Positions 27,265 to 37,375 of a DNA stretch of 64,000 nt are shown one piece after another. The translations under genes were made by a program, and so were the position numbers. This DNA is from Xenorhabdus ehlersii (GTDB taxonomy: Bacteria; Pseudomonadota; Gammaproteobacteria; Enterobacterales; Enterobacteriaceae), in contig NZ_RAQI01000007.1 of assembly GCF_003610465.1 (NCBI RefSeq), positions 1 to 64,000 on the forward strand. The letters run 5' to 3'. Below the pieces are notes generated by a model, which was not told where the DNA came from, searched no databases, and saw only the letters and a program-made list of their open reading frames with translations. How positions within the stretch are numbered: position 1 is the stretch's first letter; every line of letters begins with the position of its first letter.

Positions 27265-28602
27265 ATGAGCACAATAAATTCTGGCTCTGCTCATCGTCAG
27301 GGCTTGCTTCAGCGCGTGTTTAAATTAGGGGAACATGGCACAACAGTTCGTACTGAAATAATTGCCGGGCTGACAACTTTTCTAACGATGGTTTATATCG
27401 TCTTTGTTAACCCGCAAATTCTGGCGGTTGCAGGCATGGATATTAAAGCGGTATTTGTCACGACCTGTTTAATCACCGCAGTTGGCAGCATTATGATGGG
27501 ATTGATGGCGAATCTGCCTGTTGCTGTTGCACCTGCGATGGGACTGAATGCGTTTTTTGCCTTTGTTGTGGTCGGTGCGATGGGGCTTTCATGGCAGGTG
27601 GCGATGGGGGCCATTTTCTGGGGTGCAGTGGGGTTGTTTATATTGACTCTCTTTCGTATCCGTTACTGGATGATCGCTAATATTCCATTGAGCCTGCGTG
27701 TGGGTATTACCAGTGGTATCGGTCTTTTCATTACCATGATGGGGCTGAAAAATGCGGGTATTATCGTGCCTAATCCCGACACGATTGTCTCAATCGGTAA
27801 CTTTGCTTCCCATAACGTTTTGTTGGGAACATTGGGCTTTTTCATTATTGCCATTTTAGCGGCACGTAATTTCCATGCTGCGGTGTTGGTTTCGATTATT
27901 GTGACAACCGGCATTGGGTTGATGATGGGATATGTGGAATATCACGGTATTTTTGATCTGCCGCCTAATGTGATGAGCGTGGTGGGTAACGTTGATATAA
28001 AAGGCGCATTGGATGTCGCTTTGGCTGGCGTTATTTTCTCATTTATGCTGGTGAACTTATTTGATTCTTCCGGCACATTGATTGGTGTGACGGATAAAGC
28101 GGGTATTGCTGACAGTAATGGCAAATTCCCACGCATGAAACAAGCCTTATACGTGGACAGTATCAGTTCGGTGGCGGGTTCTTACATTGGAACGTCTTCG
28201 GTTACCGCTTATATTGAAAGTTCTTCGGGCGTTTCTGTTGGTGGTCGGACGGGTTTGACGGCGATTGTCGTGGGTATTTTATTCCTGCTGGTCATGTTTA
28301 TCTCTCCACTGGCAAGCATGGTGCCTGCCTATGCCACAGCGGGAGCCTTGATTTATGTGGGCGTCTTGATGACTTCCAGCCTGACAAGGGTGAAATGGAA
28401 CGATCTGACTGAATCCGTCCCTGCTTTTATTACCGCAGTGATGATGCCATTTAGCTTCTCCATTACCGAAGGCATTGCACTGGGTTTTATCGCCTACTGT
28501 GCCATGAAATTGGGCACGAGCAAATGGCGTGAAGTTGGCCCATGTGTTTTTGTCGTGACACTATTGTTTGTATTGAAAATGGTGTTTGTGGATGCCTACT
28601 GA
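27265..28602 (+). CDS. adeP: adenine permease AdeP (NCS2/AzgA family)
   Basis: A 445-residue proton-coupled purine importer of the inner membrane with about 12-14 membrane segments. The sequence follows E. coli AdeP (YieG) closely: REHGTTxRTE-type start, FLTMVYIVFVNPQIL, APAMGLNAFFAFVVV and DSSGTLIGVTDKAG. AdeP rather than GhxP is preferred from overall similarity, and the substrate adenine is inferred from that. Monocistronic, with a PurR box upstream and a hairpin terminator downstream. Confidence 0.88.
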   Translation: MSTINSGSAHRQGLLQRVFKLGEHGTTVRTEIIAGLTTFLTMVYIVFVNPQILAVAGMDIKAVFVTTCLITAVGSIMMGLMANLPVAVAPAMGLNAFFAFVVVGAMGLSWQVAMGAIFWGAVGLFILTLFRIRYWMIANIPLSLRVGITSGIGLFITMMGLKNAGIIVPNPDTIVSIGNFASHNVLLGTLGFFIIAILAARNFHAAVLVSIIVTTGIGLMMGYVEYHGIFDLPPNVMSVVGNVDIKGALDVALAGVIFSFMLVNLFDSSGTLIGVTDKAGIADSNGKFPRMKQALYVDSISSVAGSYIGTSSVTAYIESSSGVSVGGRTGLTAIVVGILFLLVMFISPLASMVPAYATAGALIYVGVLMTSSLTRVKWNDLTESVPAFITAVMMPFSFSITEGIALGFIAYCAMKLGTSKWREVGPCVFVVTLLFVLKMVFVDAY

Positions 28603-28628
28603 TCACGACCGAAACAGTGGTTAAGAGA

Positions 28629-28656
28629 AAGCCTGACAGCAATTTATGTCAGGCTT
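28629..28656. terminator. bidirectional terminator between convergent genes
   Basis: AAGCCTGACA and TGTCAGGCTT form a 10-bp stem between adeP and the convergent glycosyltransferase gene. It can serve both directions. Confidence 0.7.
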
Positions 28657-28664
28657 GCAACTTA

Positions 28665-30134
28665 TCATTGAATATTTTTAGGTGCGACAAAGCCAATGCA
28701 AACAGTATCTAACTCAGCATTTGGTTGGGCTTGGAAGGAGAACTCTTCTTTGTGACTGAGCACCAATGATGGCCATTCTGCAAGCGTATGTTGAAAATCT
28801 TCCTCTGCACAACTCTTTCCTCGCTCTCCCACTAGCAAGGCACCATATTTCACAATATTGTCCTGTTTGATATGGCGGTTATAGATATTCGGTGGCGCAC
28901 CATTATCTAATTCCCAGGGTTGTATCGTTTCTGGGTGATAGTGGCTATAAAATGTCAGCCATTGATGCAGATATTCGCCACCAACATAACGTAATGGTGT
29001 TGGATACAGTTCGTTCCAACGTTGATCAAGTTGGCTGGCAAAGGTTTTTATACCAACAAATTTTTGCCCCGCATCACGGACATTTGCCATCATTACACCG
29101 ACATAACCAATCAACACGAATACCCCAAACACGGTCAATGCTCGTAATGTGCCTCGCAGGGGTTTGTTGGGAAAGACCGTTATCGATCCCACCAACAGTG
29201 CTGGCGAAACGACCATAAAAGGTTGTACCCATTCGGTCATACGTCCACCCTGATTGAAGGAGAACCAGCCGTAAATAATCAGCAGAGGCAGCAGTATCAC
29301 GATATTAGCCAGCGCATTGGATTGCTGCCTGGGCCAGCCAATCCGGCCACCCAGCAGATAAATAATGACACTGAGGATAATTAACGGGTAGAACACGGAA
29401 AATAGGGCGCGTGTAGTATGTAAGTTGAATCCTTTCTGAATTTGGGAACCTACCCACTTAAATGCGACAAAGTCGTTATGCACCAGCCACCAAACATTCG
29501 GCAGTATCAGCGCGAACCAGATGACAATGGCGAGATAAAACAGTGGCTCCCGATAGTTGCGGCGTATTTTAGGCACAAACAGGGAGAGCAAAAAGACCGA
29601 GCCGACGATAGCAAGCGAAGAGTACTTTGCCATTGTTGCCAGCCCTGTGGTAAGGGCGAATGCCAGCCACCATTTGGGGTGATCGTCAATGGCCCGCAGA
29701 AAAAACAGCAATGCCCAAGGCCAGAGCATAACTAAAAGGTAATTATCATTATAAGGAATGATATCAAAATTGATGACACCGGATAGGTTCAAAGTCAGCA
29801 TAGCAAGCCATGCGAGTACAACTTTGCCCGTCAACCGGAAAGCCAGTTGCCAAACCCCAAGCATACCGATGGCAATAGCAACAAAGTGGGTGAAATACCA
29901 ATAAAAATTGAGAGAAATGTCACTGATAGAGATAGCGGGTAGCATAATAGCTCCCACTAGCCATGGGTTTTTGGGCGAACCCCATTCCCCATTAATGCCC
30001 CAGTTTAAAGCTTCTACGGCATCATAAGGAACGGTGGGATCGAGAGAGTAACTTGCTATTATCCACAAAACGGCATAACCAGTGACCCAAAGATACAATG
30101 GTATGCGATAAGAAGGAGTATCAAAAAAACGCAT
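28665..30134 (-). CDS. membrane glycosyltransferase, family 39/PMT type
   Basis: A 489-residue polytopic membrane protein with about ten hydrophobic segments. Early features fit the GT-C fold of the GT39/ArnT group: an acidic pair in the first periplasmic loop (PYDAVEALNWG, with D and E near residue 38-41) and the following KNPWLVGAI. The C-terminal ~130 residues form a soluble domain. GT39 enzymes move a sugar from a polyprenyl-phosphate donor to lipid or protein; the acceptor here is unknown, possibly LPS. No partner genes are nearby. It is divergent from yihI. Confidence 0.75.
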   Translation of the reverse strand: MRFFDTPSYRIPLYLWVTGYAVLWIIASYSLDPTVPYDAVEALNWGINGEWGSPKNPWLVGAIMLPAISISDISLNFYWYFTHFVAIAIGMLGVWQLAFRLTGKVVLAWLAMLTLNLSGVINFDIIPYNDNYLLVMLWPWALLFFLRAIDDHPKWWLAFALTTGLATMAKYSSLAIVGSVFLLSLFVPKIRRNYREPLFYLAIVIWFALILPNVWWLVHNDFVAFKWVGSQIQKGFNLHTTRALFSVFYPLIILSVIIYLLGGRIGWPRQQSNALANIVILLPLLIIYGWFSFNQGGRMTEWVQPFMVVSPALLVGSITVFPNKPLRGTLRALTVFGVFVLIGYVGVMMANVRDAGQKFVGIKTFASQLDQRWNELYPTPLRYVGGEYLHQWLTFYSHYHPETIQPWELDNGAPPNIYNRHIKQDNIVKYGALLVGERGKSCAEEDFQHTLAEWPSLVLSHKEEFSFQAQPNAELDTVCIGFVAPKNIQ

Positions 30135-30283
30135 GGTAGTCTGATGATCATATTATTTGAGTTAAATCTATCTAGAATACTAGACGAAATTTAAACTATA
30201 GGTGAATGACATTGGATGTTAAAGGGAGTTTCTGTTAGATTCCGCCGAAAATATCTTGATAAAAATGAGTTGAGTCACAAGCT

Positions 30284-30832
30284 ATGAGCCCGTTAAAGAA
30301 AAAATCACCAGCGAAGTTTTCCGCTGGTCAGCAAAAGCAAAAAAGAAAAAGTCGTGCAGAGCTGGATGCAGAAGGACGCGAGCGTAAGCGCCAGAAGAAA
30401 CGTCGTGGTAATGGTAATCCGACCGGTAGCCGTCAGAGCGATAATGGCAGCAATAAAAAGCGTTCAGTAGTCAAACAGGAAAAAGATCCACGTATCGGTA
30501 GTAAAGTTCCGGTTCCTCTGTTCGTTGATGGGAAAGTCGCAGGTGAAAAAGCACCAACGGTGAAACCAACGACTAAGCCGGCTATAGAGCAACAGAAACC
30601 TCGCCTGTCCCCACAGGAAGAGCTGGAAATGCTGGAACATGATGAGCGATTGGATGACTTGCTGGCACGTCTTGAGCAAGGTGAAAAACTGTCCCAGGAA
30701 GACAATGCTTATGTCGACAATACGCTCGATCGCATTGATACCCTGATGGAAGAGTTGGGCATCGAGCTGGAAGAAGAGGACAGTGAAGAAGAACCACAGG
30801 AAGATATCATGCAATTACTGAAGGGTAAGTAA
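30284..30832 (+). CDS. yihI: YihI, GTPase-activating protein of Der
   Basis: A 182-residue ribosome-assembly factor that stimulates the GTPase Der. The basic N-terminus (KKKSPAKF..., [11 protein letters not shown]), the signature [13 protein letters not shown], and the helical [20 protein letters not shown] block with a highly acidic tail are all typical. It sits before hemN, as in E. coli. Confidence 0.94.
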   Translation: MSPLKKKSPAKFSAGQQKQKRKSRAELDAEGRERKRQKKRRGNGNPTGSRQSDNGSNKKRSVVKQEKDPRIGSKVPVPLFVDGKVAGEKAPTVKPTTKPAIEQQKPRLSPQEELEMLEHDERLDDLLARLEQGEKLSQEDNAYVDNTLDRIDTLMEELGIELEEEDSEEEPQEDIMQLLKGK

Positions 30833-30884
30833 CACCTTCAAGCAATGAATTGTGATCGTAAAAGGCGGGTTCATACTGATAACC

Positions 30885-31049
30885 ATGATATTAATAACCA
30901 CAGTATTAGTATGTTATTTATTGTGGTTATTGGGTAAACTATGGCAGCTATCGCGACGTAAGTGTCGGTTGCGCACGATCATCATGGCACGGCATTTCAG
31001 TTCCACGAAAATGTTGCGTTTTGATGGGCGAAAACAGCGGAAGGAATAA
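30885..31049 (+). CDS. small single-pass membrane protein, uncharacterised
   Basis: A 54-residue frame (from ATG 30885; a GTG at 30852 would give 65) with one hydrophobic helix (MILITTVLVCYLLWLLGKLW) followed by a basic tail (SRRKCRLRTIIMAR...RKQRKE). It ends two bases before hemN, so it may be translated in the yihI-hemN transcript. No clear ribosome-binding site is seen and I do not recognise the family. It could be a genuine small protein, or the relic of a larger membrane protein often found in this slot in relatives. Confidence 0.4.
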   Translation: MILITTVLVCYLLWLLGKLWQLSRRKCRLRTIIMARHFSSTKMLRFDGRKQRKE

Positions 31050-31051
31050 GC

Positions 31052-32425
31052 ATGTCAGAGCAAGCCATTGTTTGGGATCTGCCTTTGATCCAAAAATACA
31101 ACTATTCAGGGCCTCGTTATACGTCGTATCCAACAGCATTGGAGTTTAATCAACAGTACGATGCGACTGCTTTTGCACAGGCCGCTGCCCGTTATCCTGG
31201 GCGCCCGCTTTCCCTCTATATTCATATCCCGTTCTGCCATAAGCTTTGTTATTTCTGTGGTTGCAATAAGCTGGTTACGCGCCAAAAGCACAAGGCGGAT
31301 GAATATCTGAATGTGTTGGAAAAAGAGATTGCTGCCCGTGCCAAATTATTTTCCCAGCGGAAAATTAGCCAGATGCACTGGGGCGGAGGCACGCCAACCT
31401 ATCTGGATAAAACACAGATCAGCCGATTGATGTCGATGCTGCGCAACCATTTCCATTTTCTGCCCGATGCTGAGCTTTCCATTGAAATTGATCCGCGTGA
31501 AATTGAGCTTGATGTCATTGATCATTTGCATCACGAAGGCTTTAACCGCCTGAGTATGGGCGTGCAGGATTTTAATAAAGATGTGCAGCGCTTGGTTAAT
31601 CGAGAGCAAGATGAAGCATTTATTTTCGAACTGATCAAACGTGCTCGTGAAACAGGCTTTACATCCACCAGCATTGATTTGATTTATGGTCTGCCGAAAC
31701 AGACACCTGAAAGTTTTGCTTTTACATTGCAGCGGGTATTGGCATTGTCTCCTGATCGTTTAAGTGTATTTAACTATGCTCACTTACCGGATTTATTTGC
31801 GGCACAGCGCAAGATTAAGGAACAGGATTTACCAACTGCAACACAGAAGCTAAATATTTTGCACGAAACGATTGTGACCCTGACAAGTGATGGCTATCAG
31901 TTTATTGGTATGGATCACTTTGCTCGCCCTGATGATGAATTGGCAATTGCCCAACGCCAAGGCATCTTACACCGAAATTTTCAGGGATATACCACGCAGG
32001 GGGAATGCGATTTACTTGGTATGGGCGTTTCTGCGATCAGTATGCTGGGAGATAGCTATGCCCAGAACCAGAAAGACCTGAAAACCTACTACGCTGCGGT
32101 GGCAGCACAAGGCCATGCTTTGTGGCGTGGTTTAGCGTTGACACAGGATGATTGCATTCGTCGTGATGTGATTAAGGCGTTAATCTGTAACTTTCGGCTG
32201 AATTTTGCGGATATTGAGCAGCATTATGGGCTGAATTTCGCGGGTTACTTTGCCGAAGATCTGCAATTATTGGCACCATTGGCAGAAGATGGGTTGGTTG
32301 AAGTAACCGAATCGCAGATCCAAGTATCCCCGAAAGGCCGCTTGTTGATACGTAATGTTTGTATGTGTTTTGATAGTTATCTACGTAATCAGATGAGACA
32401 GCGGCAATTTTCGCGGGTGATATAA
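31052..32425 (+). CDS. hemN: oxygen-independent coproporphyrinogen III dehydrogenase HemN
   Basis: A 457-residue radical-SAM enzyme of anaerobic haem synthesis. The [4Fe-4S] motif is C-x3-C-x2-C in HIPFCHKLCYFCGC, followed by the GGGTP motif of SAM binding (HWGGGTPTYL). The N-terminal YSGPRYTSYPTA and the C-terminal HemN domain are both present, which separates it from HemW. AAGGAATAAGC precedes ATG 31052. It is convergent with glnG. Confidence 0.96.
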   Translation: MSEQAIVWDLPLIQKYNYSGPRYTSYPTALEFNQQYDATAFAQAAARYPGRPLSLYIHIPFCHKLCYFCGCNKLVTRQKHKADEYLNVLEKEIAARAKLFSQRKISQMHWGGGTPTYLDKTQISRLMSMLRNHFHFLPDAELSIEIDPREIELDVIDHLHHEGFNRLSMGVQDFNKDVQRLVNREQDEAFIFELIKRARETGFTSTSIDLIYGLPKQTPESFAFTLQRVLALSPDRLSVFNYAHLPDLFAAQRKIKEQDLPTATQKLNILHETIVTLTSDGYQFIGMDHFARPDDELAIAQRQGILHRNFQGYTTQGECDLLGMGVSAISMLGDSYAQNQKDLKTYYAAVAAQGHALWRGLALTQDDCIRRDVIKALICNFRLNFADIEQHYGLNFAGYFAEDLQLLAPLAEDGLVEVTESQIQVSPKGRLLIRNVCMCFDSYLRNQMRQRQFSRVI

Positions 32426-32570
32426 ATATCAGTGAGAATAGGGTTGAGTGTGTTGCTGATTTGTACTAAATACGAACAGTATCCAGCGTGAGCTGCAACT
32501 ATGAGAATTGGTCTCTCGACGGGGTTAATCTTTAACCTGACGGTCACTTGGGATAGCAAAGCAACATGTA

Positions 32571-34001
32571 TCACAACCCCAGTTCCTTCAATTTCCGCGT
32601 TATTGTATTTCTTCCCCAGCCCAGCAGGCGAGCGGCTTCTTGTTTATGTCCATTTGTATATTCCAGTGCGCAATTAAGCAGAGTGCGTTCCAGCAATGGC
32701 AGAGCATCGGCAAGAAGATCGGTTTTTCCCTCTTTTAAGGCATGTTGCGCCCATTCAGCCAGCAGTTGTGGCCAATCCTCCGATGGTGATGTAGAGCGTG
32801 TAACAGAGGCGTTCCCTGCCTGCCCTGCGAGTTGGTTGCCAATCAGGTCAGCGGGTAGATCCTGTACCAGCACCTCCTTGCTTGCCGCCATCACGGTCAG
32901 CCAGCGGCAAACATTTTCCAACTGGCGGACATTGCCTGACCACGGCAGGCGCATCAAGGCAAGTTCAGTATCAGGATGCAGCACTTTGGCTTCAACACCT
33001 AGTTCTTTGGCGGTTTGTTGCAGGAAATGGTGTGCCAGACGAGGAATGTCTTCCACTCTGTCCCGCAAAGGGGGTAACTGAACACGAATCACATTCAGGC
33101 GATGGTAGAGGTCTTCCCTGAATTTACCTTCTGCAACACGTTGCTCAAGGTTCTGGTGAGTGGCGGCGATAATACGGACATTAACTTTCACGGGTGCATA
33201 GCCCCCGACTCGATAGAATTGTCCTTCGGCCAGCACTCGCAGTAGGCGAGTTTGGATATCCAGCGGCATATCACCAATTTCATCCAAAAACAGTGAGCCA
33301 CCATTGGCTTGCTCAAAACGACCGTGACGTACTTGATTTGCACCTGTGAACGCGCCTTTTTCGTGACCAAAGAGTTCAGATTCAATCAGGTCTTTCGGGA
33401 TTGCCGCCATATTCAGGGCAATAAATGGTGCAGAAGCGCGTGGACTATGACGGTGAAGGGCATGGGCAACCAGCTCTTTTCCTGTGCCGGATTCACCATT
33501 GATTAACACACTGATGGAGGAACGGGAAAGGCGGCCGATAATCCGGTATACCTCCTGCATGGCAGGGGCTTCTCCGATCATATCTGAAACTGATACCGGC
33601 AACTGCGGACTCGAAGCTGATTGATGTTGTTCCCGATAATGACTTAGTGCCCGTTCAACCAATGCAACAGTTTCATCAATATCAAAAGGTTTTGGCAGAT
33701 AATCAAATGCACCGTGTTGATAGGCACTGACAGCGGCATCCAGATCAGAATGGGCAGTCATAATGATGACCGGAAGCTGTGGATGGCTCTGCTTTATCTG
33801 GTTGAGTAAACTAAGTCCGTCTAATCCTGGCATACGGATATCCGACAGAATAACCTCTGGATTACTTTGTCCTAGCGCGGTTAATACGGCATCGGCATTT
33901 TCAAAACTGATACACTCCATGCCAGCGCCACTCAGCGCCCGTTCAAGTACCCAGCGGATAGAACTATCATCATCAACGATCCAGACTTTTCCTCGTTGCA
34001 T
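32571..34001 (-). CDS. glnG: nitrogen regulator NtrC (GlnG)
   Basis: A 476-residue sigma-54 activator. Receiver domain with phosphorylated Asp in LSDIRMPG (about residue 54); AAA+ domain with Walker A GESGTGKE, the sigma-54 contact GAFTGA and LFLDEIGD; C-terminal Fis-type HTH (KQEAARLLGWGRNTITRKLKEL). The start is ATG 34001, preceded by AGGGGGTG; the GTG two codons earlier is part of that site. It lies 20 bp after glnL in the same operon. Confidence 0.97.
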   Translation of the reverse strand: MQRGKVWIVDDDSSIRWVLERALSGAGMECISFENADAVLTALGQSNPEVILSDIRMPGLDGLSLLNQIKQSHPQLPVIIMTAHSDLDAAVSAYQHGAFDYLPKPFDIDETVALVERALSHYREQHQSASSPQLPVSVSDMIGEAPAMQEVYRIIGRLSRSSISVLINGESGTGKELVAHALHRHSPRASAPFIALNMAAIPKDLIESELFGHEKGAFTGANQVRHGRFEQANGGSLFLDEIGDMPLDIQTRLLRVLAEGQFYRVGGYAPVKVNVRIIAATHQNLEQRVAEGKFREDLYHRLNVIRVQLPPLRDRVEDIPRLAHHFLQQTAKELGVEAKVLHPDTELALMRLPWSGNVRQLENVCRWLTVMAASKEVLVQDLPADLIGNQLAGQAGNASVTRSTSPSEDWPQLLAEWAQHALKEGKTDLLADALPLLERTLLNCALEYTNGHKQEAARLLGWGRNTITRKLKELGL

Positions 34002-34021
34002 TGTCACCCCCTACTTAACGG

Positions 34022-35071
34022 TTATTTCTTGATCGGCAGGTAAATGGAGAATTCCGTATGTCCTGGCCAACTGGTAAATTCAATTTTGCCAGCATGTTGG
34101 TCGATAAGATTACGTGCTATGGATAAGCCAAGTCCAGTTCCTCCTGCATACCCGCTGACCATCGGGTAAAAAAGCGTATCCTGAATATTGGGAGGAATAC
34201 CTGGCCCATTATCTTCAATATCAATTCGGGCTGCCAATCGGTAACGTTCACCCTGTAAGGTAATCTGGAATGCTGTTCGTGTTCTCAGGGTGATAATCCC
34301 TCCCTTCTCACCCAGTGCTTGTAGGGCATTGCGGGTGATATTCAGTAATACCTGCTCAACTTGGTCAGGATAATGTGCCAGCTCAGGCAAGCTCGGATCA
34401 TAATCTTTAATCAGCGTGACATTGGCAGGCATTTCCAGTGAGACCAGTTGATAGACCCGTTCGACTACATGGTGAATGCTTTGGCGGGTTTGGGAGCCTG
34501 GATGCTGTGGCCCCAATAATCGATCAACGAGGTTGCGTAGCCTGTCTGCCTGCTCAATGATCACTTGGGTATATTCCCTCAAGGCCGGATCTGGCAGTGC
34601 TTTGGCAAGCAACTGTGCGGCTCCCCGCAATCCGCCAAGAGGGTTCTTGATTTCATGTGCCAGCCCCCGAACCAGTTCCCGCGCAGCCGCCTGCTGTGCT
34701 TGTTGGATCTGCTCTTGGCTTAACCGGCGTTGACTGTCCATAGATGCCAGTTCCAGCAGGATAAACTGTTCGGAAATTGGTTGGGCACTGAGCGACATCA
34801 CATGAGAGTGATTATTGATCACTAATATGACTTCGTTATCGGTAAAGCCATGACCGTTGATCAAACTGGAACGCATCAATTCTGTATCCAGTGAAATATA
34901 GCTAAACAGGATGGGAAGAGGCGTGCCGAATAATTTACGGGAACTTTGTGCCAGAAGTTGCATAGCAGAATGATTGGCGTAGCGAATAACCAAATCATTA
35001 TCCAGTACCAGGACGCTGTTTATCTGTGAGTCGAGAATCTGTTCTGCTTTGGGCAAACTAACCATTGTCAT
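34022..35071 (-). CDS. glnL: nitrogen sensor kinase NtrB (GlnL)
   Basis: A 349-residue cytoplasmic histidine kinase that phosphorylates NtrC when nitrogen is scarce and is controlled by PII. PAS domain at the N-terminus ([18 protein letters not shown]), H-box [20 protein letters not shown] (His about 140), N-box [11 protein letters not shown] and G-box DNGPGIP / [13 protein letters not shown] 35071 or 35065 may be used. It is separated from glnA by 201 bp with a terminator, so it has partial independence from glnA. Confidence 0.97.
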   Translation of the reverse strand: MTMVSLPKAEQILDSQINSVLVLDNDLVIRYANHSAMQLLAQSSRKLFGTPLPILFSYISLDTELMRSSLINGHGFTDNEVILVINNHSHVMSLSAQPISEQFILLELASMDSQRRLSQEQIQQAQQAAARELVRGLAHEIKNPLGGLRGAAQLLAKALPDPALREYTQVIIEQADRLRNLVDRLLGPQHPGSQTRQSIHHVVERVYQLVSLEMPANVTLIKDYDPSLPELAHYPDQVEQVLLNITRNALQALGEKGGIITLRTRTAFQITLQGERYRLAARIDIEDNGPGIPPNIQDTLFYPMVSGYAGGTGLGLSIARNLIDQHAGKIEFTSWPGHTEFSIYLPIKK

Positions 35072-35179
35072 TCAGTTCCTGCACTTTTTTGGTGCATTGT
35101 AGCTTATTCAAGCATAGTTTGATAAATCCTTCCGCTCAGCATATATCCTCATGGGTAATACAATTGTGTATATATGAGG

Positions 35180-35203
35180 AAAAAAGCCCATCCAAGGATG
35201 GGC
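35180..35203 (-). terminator. rho-independent terminator of glnA
   Basis: On the minus strand GCCCATCC-TT-GGATGGGC is followed by TTTTTTCCTC. It stands 70 bp after the glnA stop and before glnL, so only part of the transcription reaches glnLG. Confidence 0.85.
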
Positions 35204-35272
35204 CAAAAGTTTCACGGCAACAAAAAAACAAGAGTAATGCCATCACGTTATGGGGCATTACCTGATAAGGCA

Positions 35273-36682
35273 CTACACACTGTAATACAGTTCAAACTCC
35301 AGGGGATGTGGTGTCATGCGGACACGTTCAATTTCCCCATTCAATAAATTGATATAAGCATCAATCGTGTCGTCAGTGAAAACACCACCGCGTGTCAGGA
35401 ATTCGCGGTCTGCATCCAATGCGGCCAGCGCTTCTTCCAAAGAAGAGGCCACAGTTGGGATCTCTTGGGCTTCTTCTGCGGGCAGGTCATATAAGTTTTT
35501 ATCCATTGCATCACCTGGATGGATTTTGTTGATGATGCCATCCAAACCTGCCATCAACAGCGCAGAGAAGGCCAGATAAGGGTTCGCTGCGGGATCAGGG
35601 TAGCGCACTTCAATACGGCGAGCTTTGGCGCTGGCGACCACAGGAATACGGATAGAAGCAGAGCGGTTACGAGCAGAATACGCCAGCATAACCGGGGCTT
35701 CAAAACCAGGTACCAGACGTTTGTACGAGTTAGTGGTTGGGTTGGTAAAGGCATTTAGCGCACGGGCGTGTTTGATGACGCCGCCGATATAGTAAAGCGC
35801 CATTTCGGACAGGCCGCCGTACTTGTCACCCGCAAACAGGTTAGTGCCATTTTTGGACAGTGACATGTGACAGTGCATACCTGAACCATTATCGCCCACC
35901 AACGGTTTTGGCATAAATGTGGCGGTCTTACCAAATTTATGGGCAACGTTATGAACCACATATTTATAAATCTGGGTTTCATCCGCTTTTTTGGTCATGG
36001 TATTAAAGCGGGTGGCAATTTCGTTTTGTCCGGCAGTTGCGACCTCATGGTGGTGGGCTTCAACTACCAAACCCATTTTTTCCATTGTTAAGCACATGGC
36101 TGAACGCAGGTCTTGGGAAGAGTCCACAGGAGGAACAGGAAAATACCCTCCTTTAATGCCAGGACGATGGCCTTTGTTACCGCCTTCATAACGTGTGCCG
36201 CTGTTCCATGCAGCTTCCGTATCATCAATATGGTAGTAAGAGCCAGAGATGGAGCTGCCGAAACGGATATCATCGAACAAGAAGAATTCGGGTTCTGGCC
36301 CAAATAAAACGGTATCAGCAATATCGCTTGCCCGCAGGAAATCTTCGGCGCGTTTCGCAATGGAGCGAGGATCGCGGCTATAGCCTTGCATGGTGCCAGG
36401 TTCGAGGATATCACAACGCAGGATCAGGGTGGCATCATTAAAGAAGGGATCAAGCATCGCGGTGCTCGGATCTGGCATTAGCACCATGTCGGATTCATTG
36501 ATACCTTTCCAGCCACCGATAGATGAACCGTCAAACATTTTGCCATCTTCAAAGAAGTCTTCATCAACTTGGTGGGCAGGAATAGTGATATGTTGTTCTT
36601 TACCTTTAGTGTCGGTAAAACGTAAGTCAATAAACTTCACCTGATGTTCTTCAATCATGGACAAAACATGTTCAGCGGACAT
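35273..36682 (-). CDS. glnA: glutamine synthetase type I
   Basis: A 469-residue enzyme, dodecameric in the family, forming glutamine from glutamate and ammonia. Motifs: [12 protein letters not shown], the ATP-binding [17 protein letters not shown], the glutamate-site [13 protein letters not shown] and the adenylylation loop NLYDLP with Tyr near residue 398, so control by GlnE is expected. Regulation at the DNA level is visible upstream: a sigma-54 promoter and NtrC sites. Confidence 0.98.
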   Translation of the reverse strand: MSAEHVLSMIEEHQVKFIDLRFTDTKGKEQHITIPAHQVDEDFFEDGKMFDGSSIGGWKGINESDMVLMPDPSTAMLDPFFNDATLILRCDILEPGTMQGYSRDPRSIAKRAEDFLRASDIADTVLFGPEPEFFLFDDIRFGSSISGSYYHIDDTEAAWNSGTRYEGGNKGHRPGIKGGYFPVPPVDSSQDLRSAMCLTMEKMGLVVEAHHHEVATAGQNEIATRFNTMTKKADETQIYKYVVHNVAHKFGKTATFMPKPLVGDNGSGMHCHMSLSKNGTNLFAGDKYGGLSEMALYYIGGVIKHARALNAFTNPTTNSYKRLVPGFEAPVMLAYSARNRSASIRIPVVASAKARRIEVRYPDPAANPYLAFSALLMAGLDGIINKIHPGDAMDKNLYDLPAEEAQEIPTVASSLEEALAALDADREFLTRGGVFTDDTIDAYINLLNGEIERVRMTPHPLEFELYYSV

Positions 36683-36810
36683 ACTGGCTCTCCTGGTTAC
36701 GTCGGCCTGATAAAACAGGGCAAGAAATAAACTGTTTTATCTTAAAAGTTAAGGACAATTGTGGATCTCTGTGTGATCAATTTTATGAAACCACTATTGC
36801 CAGGAATAAA

Positions 36811-36827
36811 TGCGAAAAGTGTGCCAA
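36811..36827 (-). promoter_or_regulatory. sigma-54 promoter of glnA (glnAp2-like)
   Basis: On the minus strand TTGGCACACTTTTCGCA carries the -24 GG and -12 GC elements at correct spacing and is close to the E. coli glnAp2 sequence. It lies about 130 bp upstream of the glnA ATG. Confidence 0.9.
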
Positions 36828-36920
36828 TATTTAAAAAATATTTAATATCAATATGATAAAAATATATGGCGGGGGGAAGAGAAAAAAGTGAATAAGATAA
36901 GTGTGTGGTTTTAGGCGTTT

Positions 36921-36970
36921 TGCACCAAAGTGGTGAATAATGGCAGCGTGATTGCATTATTATAGTGCGA
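36921..36970 (-). promoter_or_regulatory. NtrC enhancer sites of glnA
   Basis: TGCACCAAAGTGGTGAA (36921-36937) is close to the NtrC consensus TGCACY-N5-GGTGCA. A weaker site, CGCACTATAATAATGCAA read on the minus strand, is centred near 36961. The centres are about 32 bp apart, three helical turns, the same spacing as the two strong enhancer sites of E. coli glnA. Confidence 0.75.
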
Positions 36971-37009
36971 CTGGCCGACTGAAATTTCGTGAACTTGCTC
37001 GTTACGTCA

Positions 37010-37040
37010 TCAATTGATATGTTAATACTATATCAATTGA
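37010..37040. repeat. perfect 11-bp inverted repeat
   Basis: TCAATTGATAT and ATATCAATTGA flank a nine-base loop in the glnA-typA intergenic region. It overlaps the end of the coding relic at 37033-37209 and could be its terminator, an operator or the end of a small mobile element. Confidence 0.5.
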
Positions 37041-37209
37041 CTATTTGGCTCTCCCCAACGTAAACGTAGTTGTCCCGCGTGACTTGAACTACATAATCAA
37101 TCCAGCTCACCCCCTGTTCTAGCAGGTCACTGGTGACGCTACTGAGCTTGATTTCCAGCCAGATGGATGCCTCTTTATACCTCAATAGGTATAGATTCCA
37201 ACGATGTTT
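37033..37209 (-). pseudogene. coding relic between glnA and typA (58 codons, no start)
   Basis: The glnA-typA gap is 693 bp, and on the minus strand 58 codons stay open between a TAG at 37210-37212 and TGA at 37033-37035. The translation looks like real protein: YKEASIWLEIKLSSVTSDLL, then EQGVSWIDYVVQVTRDNYVY and VGESQIVN. GC content is higher than the surrounding spacer. No in-frame ATG and no ribosome-binding site are present, so it is probably the 3' end of a decayed gene. I do not recognise the family. Confidence 0.35.
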
Positions 37210-37326
37210 CTAAATAAAGAGAAAACCACCAATACTGTACAACTTTTAATACCAGTGCAACCATCCAAAGTGTATAATGCTGCACTTTTGTTCGGCGGCG
37301 GCCAAGTAAAACAGAATTCTTTTTGT

Positions 37327-37343
37327 GTACTCAATCTGAGTAC
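37327..37343. promoter_or_regulatory. palindrome upstream of typA
   Basis: GTACTCAATCTGAGTAC has perfect 7-bp arms around ATC, 33 bp before the typA start. It could be an operator or a hairpin in the 5' UTR. No regulator can be named. Confidence 0.4.
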
Positions 37344-37375
37344 ATAAATGATTTTAGCATTATTGGAATTTTTAA

